DNA from: Gemmatimonadota bacterium
GTDB lineage: Bacteria > Gemmatimonadota > Gemmatimonadetes > Longimicrobiales > Longimicrobiaceae
NCBI GenBank assembly: GCA_019240375.1
Contig: JAFAYN010000599.1
Coordinates: forward strand, 1-5,852
Length of the DNA stretch: 5,852 bases
Reading direction: 5' to 3'
Notes under the pieces: model-generated
What the model saw: only the letters and a program-made list of their open reading frames with translations
Databases searched by the model: none
Told to the model about the DNA's origin: nothing
Program-made: the position numbers and the translations under genes
Shown: one piece after another, positions 1 through 5,852 of the stretch
How positions within the stretch are numbered: the first letter of the stretch is position 1
Layout of the letters: each line of letters begins with the position of its first letter

Positions 1-495
1 CAGCGGCGGGAGCACGGCCGTCCGCCCGGCGAGCAGCGCCTCGTAGTGCGCCCCCAGCTCGCGGACGAGCACCGCCTCCGACCACCCGTCCGCCGCGATG
101 TGGTGCAGGGTGAGAAGGACGACGTGCTCCTCGGGGCCCAGGCGGAGGAGGACGGCGCGCAGGAGCGGCGGCGCCTCCAGGTCGAAGGGGCGCGTCTCCT
201 CCTCGGCGGCGTACCGCTCCGCCGCGGCGTCGCGCTCCGCCTCCGGGAAGGGAGCCAGGTCGATCACCGGGAGGGTGAAGGTGCGGGCGGGCTCCACCAC
301 CTGCACCGGCTCCCCGCCCTGCACCACGAAGCGGGTGCGCAGCGCCTCGTGCCGCGCCACCACGGCCTCCAGTGCGCCACGCAGCGCCTCCGCCGAAAGC
401 TCCCCGCGCAGCCGGAGCGCCGAGCCCAGGTTGTAGCTGGACGGGGCGATCTGGTGCTGGAGCCAGAGGCGCTGCTGGGCGAAGGAGAGGGGGAG
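1..495 (-). other. Condensation domain C2 (N-terminal part, cut by the window edge)
   Basis: Start of the condensation domain that would pass the T2-bound chain to the next module. Visible: C1 SFAQQRLW (1789-1796), C2 RHEALRTRF (1833-1841) and C3 LHHIAADGW (1915-1923), with catalytic His1917 and Asp1921 intact (HHxxxDG at nt 85-105). The sequence ends at ELGAHYEALLAGRTAVLPPL, just before motif C4. After RLW the helix reads LQHQIAPSSYNLGSAL, two residues shorter than the matching stretch in C1 (FIDRLEPGTSAYNIPYAL). No epimerase precedes it, so an ordinary LCL domain is likely, but the type-determining C-terminal half is missing. Its presence shows that the synthetase has at least one more step to the left of the window. 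Confidence 0.95.
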
Positions 496-3400
496 GGGCG
501 AGCCGTCGCGCGGGACCAGGACCAGCGGCGGGACCGCGGAGTCGGCGCCGCCGCTCCGCAGCGCGTCCACCCGCGCGGCCAGCTCCGCCACCGTCGGCGC
601 CTCGAAGATCGCGCCCAGCGGGACCTCGGTCCCGAACGCCTCGCGCAGCCGGGTCGAGGCCCGCGCCGCCAGGAGCGAGTGCCCGCCCAGCTCGAAGAAG
701 CTGGAGTGCAGGCCGACCCGCGGCGCGCCGAGCAGTTCCGCGAAGATCCCCGCCAGCACCTGTTCCGTCGGGGTGCGCGGCGCGGCGTCGGCGTCCAGGG
801 CCGGGCCGGCGTCCACGTCGGCGGGCGCGGGGAGGGCGCGCCGGTCGGTCTTGCCGCTCCCGGTCAGCGGGAGCGCTTCGAGCGTCACGAAGGCGCCCGG
901 CACCATGTACTCCGGGACCTGCTCCCGGAGGTGGGCGCGCAGCTCCGCCACGGAGGGGACCGCCTGGCCCGGCTCCGCGACCAGGTAGGCGACGATCCGC
1001 CGGTCGCCGGGGACGTCCTCGCGCACCACCGCCACCGCCTCGCGCACGCCGGGGGCGCCGCGCAGGGCGACCTCGATCTCTTCCAGCTCGATGCGGAAGC
1101 CACGCACCTTGACCTGGAAGTCGGTGCGCCCGAAGTACTCCAGCTCCCCGTCCGCGCGCACGCGGACCCGGTCCATCACCCGGTACATCCGGTCCCCCGG
1201 CGCGCCGTGCGGGCCGGGGAGGAAGCGCTCCGCCGTCAGGTCGGGACGCCCCGCGTAGCCCCGCGCCAGCCCGTCGCCCGCGAGGTACAGCTCGCCGATC
1301 ACCCCCACCGGCACCGGCTGCAGCCGCCGGTCGAGCACGTACGCGCGCGCTCCCGCCACCGGCCGCCCCAGCGAGACCGTGGCGACGTCGCGCGGGACGA
1401 GCGAGAAGGTGGAGTAGGTGGTGTCCTCGGTTGGACCGTACAGGTTCCCCACCCGCTCCACCGTCCCGGTCGCGTACAGCGCCCGCGCCAGGTCGGCCGG
1501 GAGGGGCTCGCCGCCCAGGTTCAGCGTCCGCACGCTCGCCGGGATCCCGCCCGAGCGCAGCAGCTCGGCCGCGGCGGTGGGGACCATGCTGGCGTAGACC
1601 ACCGGCTCCGCTACGCTGGCGAGCTCCAGCGCGTTCTCCACCAGCACCAGCTTCCCGCCCCAGCAGAGCGTGCCGAACAGCTCCGCCACAGACACGTCGA
1701 AGGAGACGGAGGTGGAGAAGAGGACGGATGAGCGCTCCTCGTCACTGACGCTCTCGCGCAGCCAGCGCAGCAGCGCGACGGCGGACGAGTGGCGGATCAT
1801 CACCCCCTTCGGCCGGCCGGTGGAGCCCGAGGTGAAGATCACGTGCGACAGGTTCTCCGGCCCCACCCCGCTCTCCGGCACGGCGTCGCTCTCCGCGGCG
1901 ATCCGATCCGCCAGCGCATCGAGGAGGACCGGCTCGGCCAGCCCGGCCGGGAGCTTTCCGGCGAGCGGTCCGGTGGTGAGCACCAGCCGCGCTTCCGCGT
2001 CCTCGATCATGGAGCGGAGCCGCGCCGCCGGGTACGCCGGGTCGAGCGGGACGTACGCCCCGCCGGCCCTGTGGACGGCAAGCAGCGCGACCACCAGCTC
2101 AGGGGTGCGCTCCAGGCACACGCCCACCCGCGTCTCCGGCCCGACGCCGCGCCCGCGCAGGTGGTTGGCGAGACGGCTCGCGCGGCGCTCCAGCTCCGCG
2201 TAGGTCGTCGTCTCGCCGTGGAAGACCAGCGCGGGAGCCTCGGGGGTGCGCGCCGCCTGCCGCGCGAACAGCTCCGGGACGCACTCGTCCGGGGCGGGGA
2301 CGCGCGCCGCGCCCTCCCACTCCGCCAGCAGCCGGCGCCGCTCGGAGACGGTCATCAGGGGGGGGGTCGAGACCGGCGCGTCGGGATGGGCCACGATCCC
2401 CTCCAGCAGGGTGACGTAGTGCTCCACCATGCGGGCGGCGGTCGCGGGCTCGAACAGCCCGGCCGCGTACTCCAGGTTCCCCCCGATCCCCGCCTTCCTG
2501 GTCTCCGACAGGTTCAGCGTCAGGTCGAACTTGGCCGACACCACCTCCGTCGCCACCTCGGCCACTCCCGCCCCGTCCAGGCTCAGCTCTCCCCCCTCCA
2601 CGTTCTGCAGGGTGAACATCACCTGGAAGAGCGGCGTGTACGCCCGGCTCCGCTCCACCCCCAGCTCCTCGACCAGCTTCTCGAACGGGAGCTCCTGGTG
2701 GAGGTACGCCCGCAGCGTCGTTTCCCGCACCCGGCCCAGCAGCTCCCGGAAGCTCCCCTCCCCCGCGATCCGGGCGCGCAGCACCAGCGTGTTGACGAAG
2801 AAGCCGATGATCCCCTCGGTTTCCAGCCGGTTGCGCCCCGCCACGGGCGAGCCCACCACCACATCGTCCACGTCCGCGTAGCGCGCCAGCAGGAGCTGCC
2901 ACGCCCCCAGGAGCGCCATGAAGAGCGTCGCCTTCCCCCCCCGCGCCAGCGCCCGCACCCCGGCCACCGTCGCCGGGGCAACGTGGACGAGGTGCTGCTT
3001 CGCCTCGTCGCCTCGCACCGCCGGGCGCGGACGGTCGGTGGGAAGCTCCAGGAGCCGCGGGGCGTCGGCGAGCTGCTCCCGCCACCAGGCGAGGTGCCGA
3101 TCCAGCCGCTTCCCCGAGAGCCACGCCCGCTGCCACGCCGCGAAGTCGGCGTACTGCACCGGCAGATCCGGGAGCTGCACCTCCTCGCCGCGCGCGAAGC
3201 CGGCGTACAGCGCGGAGATCTCGCGCACCAGGATCCCCATGCTCCACCCGTCGCTGACAATGTGGTGCATGGTGAAGAGCACCGCCGTGTCCCCCGTTCC
3301 CATCCGCACCACGGTGGTCCGCAGCAGCGGTCCCACCGCCAGGTCGAAGGGGCGCCGCGCCTCCCAGGTCGCCAGCCGCGCCAGCTCGGCCCGGCGCGCC

Positions 3401-5852
3401 GCTTCTCCCAGCCCCGCCAGGTTCACCACCGGGAGCCGCACCGGCCGGGCGGGGTCGACGTGCTGGACCACCTCGCCGTCGCGCGTGAGGAAGCGGGTGC
3501 GCAGCGACTCGTGCCGACGCACCACCTCGGTGAGGGCGCTCTCCAGCGCGCGCAGCCGCAGCGGGCCGCGCACCCGCAGCGCGTAGGGGATGTTGTAGGC
3601 GGAGGTCCCCGGCTCCAGCCGGTCGATGAACCAGAGGCGCTGCTGCGCGAACGAGAGCGGGAGCGGCCGCCCGTCGCGGGGAACCGGGACCAGCTCCGGC
3701 CCGCCCACACCCTTCACCTCGCGCAGCGCCTCCACCCCCCGGGCCAGCTTCGCGACGGTGTGCGCCTCGAAGAGCGCCCGCAGCGGAAGCTCCACCCCCA
3801 GCGCGTCGCGCACCCGGGACACCACGCGGGTCGCCAGGAGCGAGTGCCCGCCCAGGGCGAAGAAGTCCTCCTCCACCCCCACACGCTCCCGCCCCAGCAC
3901 CTCCGCCCAGATCCCGGCGAGCGCCTCCTCCACCGGGGTGCGCGGCGCGACGTACGCCCCGCCCGCCGCGGCGTCCGGAGACGGGAGCGCGCGGCGGTCC
4001 ACCTTCCCCGCCGGGGTGAGTGGGAGGGCGTCGAGCACCACCACCGTCCCCGGGACCATGTGCTCCGGGAGCCGCTCGCGCAGGTGGGCGCGCAGCGCGG
4101 CCGGGAGCGTCGGCGCGTCCTCGCGGGTCGGCACCTCCCCGCCCGCGAAGAGCCGCCGGTAGAAGGGGCTCGCCCCGACCCCGCGCCCGTGGTGGGTGGA
4201 AACGAACCCGAACGGGACCTCCACACTGTCGGCGGCGCGCACCAGCACCCCGCGCGCCCCGTAGTCCGGCGCCACCCCGTCCGCCGGGAGCTGCGCCCGG
4301 CATTCGACGCGCAGCCGGTCCCCCGCCCGCACCTCGACGCCCGAGTCGAAGAGCGGGAAGAAGACCGGGAACCACGCCGTCCGCTCCGCCAGCACGTCCA
4401 GCTCCTCCCCCTCCGCCAGCTCCATCCGCAGCCAGAGCAGGAGCCCGTCCAGCCGCCCGTCGCGCTCCACCACCAGCTCCTCGTGCCGCACGTACTCGGC
4501 GGCGACAGGCCCCGCGGCGAAGTCCAGCTCCTCGTAGGTGCCGGTGGTGGAAAGGAGGTTGCCGGCGGGGAAGCCGCGGATGCAGAGGCGCAGGTCGAAG
4601 GGGTGCCCCACCTCCTCGAAGATACGCCGCACGTAGTGCCCGGCGGTGCGCGAAAAGGCGGGCTCGCGGCGGATCTCCTCCGGGAGCGTCACCGCCGCCA
4701 TGCAGGTGCGGGCGACCCCGGGGATCATCACCGCGCCGGGCGCCAGGAGCCGGCGCGCCTCTTCCAGGATCACCGCTGCGCCCTCGCCCCCGGCGATCGA
4801 CTCCACGATCTCGGAAACGCACACCTCCGCCGGCTCGGGGAGCCGGACGGTGCGGGCGTCGCCGTGGATCACGGTGACGCGGTTCTCCAGCCCCAGCTCG
4901 CGGACCCGCGCCCGCGCCGCGGTGAAGGAGCGCTCCATGACCTCGACGGCGTACACGTGTCGGGCGCCCGCCTCCACGGCCAGCCGCGCCAGGATGGCGT
5001 CGGCGCCGGTCCCCACGTCCAGCACCACCTTTCCGGGTGCGTGCCGGCGGAGCGCGGCCAGGTAGCGCTGGTTGCGCAGGTGGTCGTGGGTGAGCCCCTG
5101 GTAGATCAGCTCGTCGTAGACGAAGTACTCCCCGATGGAGGGCCACAGCTCGACCCCCTCCTCCGGCGACGGGACGACGTAGGCCACCAGCCGCGGCTCC
5201 CCGGGCACGTCCTCGCGCGACACGACCGCCGCCTCCGCCACGCGCTCGTGCCGCTCCAGCACGGCCTCGATCTCGGCGGGCTCGATGCGGAAGCCGCGCA
5301 CCTTGACCTGCGCGTCGGTCCGCCCCAGGAACTCCAGCGTCCCGGATTCGAGCCAGCGCGCCCGGTCGCCCGAGCGGTACAGGCGCGCGCCGGGCCCGGC
5401 CGAGAACGGGTCGGGGACGAACTTCCCGGCCGTCAGCGCCGGGTCGCCCAGGTAGCCGCGCGCCACCCCGGCCCCGCCGATCCACAGCTCCCCCGGGACG
5501 CCGACCGGCTGCACGTTCCCCAGCGGGTCGCAGACGTGCAGCCGCACGTTGGCGAGCGGCGCGCCGACGAGGTGCCCCTCCACGGCGCCGTCGACCGGGA
5601 CGCGGTACGTGGAGGCGAGGACGGTCCCTTCCGTGGGGCCGTAGAGCACGTACGCCTCGGCCGCGGGGAAGGCCGCGCGCATCTCCGCCAGCAGCTCCGG
5701 CGGCACCAGGTCGCCGCCGACGAGGGCGAGACGGAGCCGGGGGAGCCCGCCCGGCGCGCGCACCACCTGCCGCATCAGCGCCGGCACGGCGTGCAGCACC
5801 GTGGCGTCCGCGATCTCCGCGACCAGCCGCTCCGGCTCCATCACCAGCTCCT
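1..5852 (-). CDS. Multimodular non-ribosomal peptide synthetase, internal fragment (A1[MT]-T1-C1-A2-T2-C2...)
   Basis: A cytoplasmic assembly-line enzyme that activates building blocks as acyl-AMP, holds them as thioesters on phosphopantetheine arms and joins them by amide bonds. One minus-strand frame reads through 1950 codons (nt 5850 to 1) without a stop; the two bases 5851-5852 belong to a codon cut by the edge. Domains in order: partial A1 (1-228 and ~583-624) with a methyltransferase inserted (~233-570), T1 (632-709, Ser670), C1 (730-1152), A2 (~1190-1674), T2 (1690-1765, Ser1725) and partial C2 (1786-1950). All motifs lie in one frame, so I see no frameshift or decay. Neither start nor stop is in the window. 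The gene continues upstream, since A1 lacks its A1-A4 motifs, and downstream, since C2 is cut after its active site. The family call is certain. The product is not recognised, and no accessory gene is visible to help. Confidence 0.98.
463..522 (-). repeat. T-C junction repeat, copy 2 (start of C2)
   Basis: Encodes residues 1777-1796, ending in LPLSFAQQRLW, and pairs with nt 3631-3690 in the same orientation. The two copies flank exactly one C-A-T module. Confidence 0.8.
556..783 (-). other. Thiolation (peptidyl carrier) domain T2
   Basis: Carries the A2 building block and, after condensation by C1, the growing chain. The core FFELGGHSLL (1718-1727) holds Ser1725 (nt 676-678) for phosphopantetheine attachment. 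The domain runs from APRTPTEQVLAGIFAELLG (1690-1708) to APTVAELAARVDAL (1751-1764). It is linked to A2 by an acidic, Ala-rich stretch (DVDAGPALDADA, 1678-1689) and to C2 by a short linker (RSGGADSAVPPLVLVPRDG). It has the same layout as T1 and shares an exact 24-bp stretch with it at the active serine. Confidence 0.97.
667..690 (-). repeat. 24-bp perfect repeat at T2 active serine (copy 2)
   Basis: Second copy of the 24-bp identical stretch, encoding LGGHSLLA around Ser1725. It has the same orientation and phase as nt 3832-3855, about 3.17 kb away, which is one module length. Confidence 0.9.
829..2283 (-). other. Adenylation domain A2 (complete)
   Basis: Activates the second visible building block and loads it on T2. 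Motifs: A1 TTYAEL (1215-1220), A2 AGGAYVPLD (1262-1270), A3 FTSGSTGRPKG (1339-1349), A4 FDVS (1384-1387), A5 NLYGPTE (1469-1475), A6 GELYLAGDGLARGY (1519-1532), A7 YRVMDR (1556-1561), A8 GRTDFQVKVRGFRIEL (1574-1589), A9 VPEYMVP (1645-1651) and A10 GSGKTDR with Lys1667. Aligned by eye to PheA, the specificity residues are Asp1385, Val1386, Ala1389, Ser1421, Asn1444, Gly1446, Leu1470, Thr1478, Tyr1479 and Lys1667. From memory the nearest published code is D-L-F-N-N-A-L-T-Y-K of cyanobacterial Ala/Gly-type domains, with six of ten shared, so a small amino acid is a tentative guess. Odd: A7 has V-M-D instead of T-G-D. The A8-A9 loop is short and uninterrupted, unlike A1. Confidence 0.96.
2358..2366. 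repeat. Nine-base G homopolymer (C9 on the coding strand) in the C1-A2 linker
   Basis: An uninterrupted run of nine G on the plus strand, read as part of Thr-Pro-Pro-Leu (residues 1162-1165) between C1 and A2. It is the longest single-base run I saw. The frame is open on both sides, so the run length as given is compatible with a functional gene. A one-base slip here would cut the protein between C1 and A2. Confidence 0.9.
2395..3663 (-). other. Condensation domain C1 (complete, probably LCL type)
   Basis: Forms the amide bond between the T1-bound donor and the T2-bound acceptor. All seven core motifs are visible: C1 SFAQQRLW (733-740), C2 RHESLRTRF (779-787), C3 MHHIVSDGW (861-869) with the catalytic second His863 and Asp867, C4 YADFAAW (900-906), C5 IGFFVNT (1015-1021), C6 HQELPFE (1051-1057) and C7 RSRAYTPLF (1067-1075). 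C6 has Glu for the more common Asp, and C7 reads RSRAYTPL instead of RDTSRNPL; neither change hits the catalytic site. LCL type is inferred from the absence of an epimerase upstream and the general motif style; a profile comparison of LCL and DCL families would settle it. Length is normal. Confidence 0.95.
2935..2942. repeat. Eight-base C homopolymer (G8 on the coding strand) inside C1
   Basis: A run of eight C on the plus strand that reads as the Gly-Gly of RGGKATLF (970-977) in C1. The frame is kept across it. It is the second longest single-base run noticed. Confidence 0.85.
3631..3690 (-). repeat. T-C junction repeat, copy 1 (start of C1)
   Basis: Encodes residues 721-740, ending in LPLSFAQQRLW. 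It matches residues 1777-1796 at 18 of 20 amino acids and about 50 of 60 bases by eye. It marks the module boundary and is the best conserved DNA around the two T-C junctions. Confidence 0.8.
3724..3957 (-). other. Thiolation (peptidyl carrier) domain T1
   Basis: Carries the (probably methylated) building block of module 1. The core FFALGGHSLL (663-672) holds Ser670 (nt 3841-3843), the expected attachment site for phosphopantetheine. The domain opens with APRTPVEEALAGIWAEVLG (634-652) and ends in helix 4 around FEAHTVAKLARGVEAL (694-709), which is normal length. It directly follows A1 motif A10 and precedes C1 by a short linker (EVKGVGGPELVPVPRDG), with no epimerisation domain between. C1 should therefore receive a non-epimerised donor. 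Confidence 0.97.
3832..3855 (-). repeat. 24-bp perfect repeat at T1 active serine (copy 1)
   Basis: This segment encodes LGGHSLLA around Ser670 and is identical over 24 bp to nt 667-690 at T2. It is a coding repeat created by the conserved carrier-domain core, not a mobile element. Perfect identity at third positions exceeds what the protein motif needs, consistent with strong codon bias, recent duplication or gene conversion. Confidence 0.9.
3979..5850 (-). other. Adenylation domain A1 (partial, interrupted by a methyltransferase)
   Basis: Activates the building block of the first visible module with ATP and loads it on T1. Visible motifs: A5 YGPTE (70-74), A6 GELWIGGAGVARGYLG (120-135), A7 YRSGD (158-162), A8 GRTDAQVKVRGFRIEP (176-191), then the insert, then A9 LPEHMVP (594-600) and A10 PAGKVDR with the catalytic Lys616. 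Motifs A1-A4 lie beyond the right edge, so the first three specificity positions are missing. By my alignment to PheA the rest read His20, Leu43, Gly45, Leu69, Val77, Leu78 and Lys616, which I cannot match to a substrate. The A4-A5 region (HAVPALMRQVV, LVGGDLVPP) is clearly a different subfamily from A2. No condensation domain is seen before it, but the upstream sequence is absent, so whether this is an initiation module is open. Confidence 0.95.
4141..5154 (-). other. PRMT-like SAM-dependent methyltransferase inserted between A8 and A9 of A1
   Basis: Predicted to transfer a methyl group from S-adenosylmethionine to the building block of this module. Seen: an N-terminal helix with Y242-F-V-Y-D246 and R259-x3-Y263; SAM motif I VVLDVGTGAD (275-284); acidic Glu303 at the end of strand 2 (VYAVE); GDA (330-332); and SEIVESIAGGE (346-356), where Glu347 and Glu356 are nine residues apart, as in the PRMT double-E loop. 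A barrel-like second half follows (~410-545) with RLDGLLLWL (465-473) and TAWFPVFFPL (491-500) ahead of EVRAGDRLRV (506-515). The usual NRPS N-methyltransferase insert has a different opening and, as far as I know, no such barrel half. The target atom (amine N, side-chain O or N) cannot be read from sequence. A class I methyltransferase is near certain; the PRMT-like architecture is my pattern reading, without a structure or profile search. Confidence 0.88.

Noticed and set aside
46..1731. Plus-strand open frame of 561 codons opposite A2, T2 and C2
   Set aside because: The translation is Arg-, Gly- and Ala-rich without recognisable domains and lies antisense to well-supported NRPS domains. 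Codon bias with G/C third positions removes stops on the other strand.
1670..3586. Several shorter plus-strand open frames (1670-2203, 2429-2881, 2918-3586) with Ser/Arg-rich products
   Set aside because: They are antisense shadows of C1 and A2: no motifs, no credible ribosome binding sites and no intergenic room.
3700..4000. A possible epimerisation domain between A1/T1 and C1
   Set aside because: Only a ~20-residue linker separates T1 from the C1 core motif, and there is one HHxxxDG site before A2, belonging to C1.
2099..5485. Long open frame of 1128 codons on the minus strand, out of phase with the NRPS
   Set aside because: Its translation is low-complexity Arg/Gly/Ala-rich with no domain motifs, and it overlaps the NRPS frame that carries every core motif. 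It is a by-product of high GC content.
3979..5850. The interrupted A1 as a broken or pseudogenised domain
   Set aside because: The insert sits at the established A8-A9 insertion point, the frame is intact through both junctions, and A9, A10 and Lys616 follow normally. It is a natural interrupted A domain.
1..5852. CRISPR array, tRNA/rRNA, transposon ends, riboswitch or terminator
   Set aside because: The window is continuous coding sequence. The only repeats are module-homology copies and short homopolymers; no spaced arrays, inverted terminal repeats or hairpin-plus-T-run structures were seen.

Overview
The whole window is the inside of one very large gene on the minus strand. It is a multimodular non-ribosomal peptide synthetase (NRPS) that enters at the right edge and leaves at the left edge without a stop. 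One frame stays open for 1950 consecutive codons (nt 5850 down to 1), and every NRPS core motif falls in it. Neither the gene's start nor its stop is present. Residue numbers below count from the first complete codon (residue 1 = nt 5850-5848; residue k ends at nt 5851-3k).

Protein layout, N to C: (1) the C-terminal two thirds of adenylation domain A1, interrupted between core motifs A8 and A9 by a SAM-dependent methyltransferase of about 340 residues; (2) carrier domain T1 (Ser670); (3) a complete condensation domain C1 (HHIVSDG, 862-868); (4) a complete adenylation domain A2 with a readable specificity code (D-V-A-S-N-G-L-T-Y-K); (5) carrier domain T2 (Ser1725); (6) the first ~165 residues of a second condensation domain C2 (HHIAADG, 1916-1922). 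The order is thus [A(MT)-T]-[C-A-T]-[C...]. No epimerase, cyclase, ketoreductase, thioesterase or docking region is visible, so at least one further module should lie beyond the left edge.

Working model: A1 loads an unidentified acid or amino acid on T1 and the inserted methyltransferase methylates it. C1 then joins it to the A2/T2 building block, possibly a small amino acid, and C2 passes the product on.

The most unusual feature is the methyltransferase. It does not look like the usual NRPS N-methyltransferase insert. It resembles the protein arginine methyltransferase (PRMT) architecture: an N-terminal YF..Y/R...Y helix, a VLDVGTG SAM motif, a pair of glutamates with the PRMT double-E spacing, and a C-terminal beta-barrel-like half with a TAW segment where PRMTs have THW.

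The sequence is very GC-rich with strong G/C third positions, so all frames on both strands have long spurious open stretches. This, with the NRPS style, suits a high-GC producer such as a Longimicrobium-like Gemmatimonadota, a myxobacterium or an actinomycete. The sequence alone does not decide between them. There is no intergenic space; I saw no RNA gene, promoter, terminator, CRISPR array, insertion sequence or attachment site.
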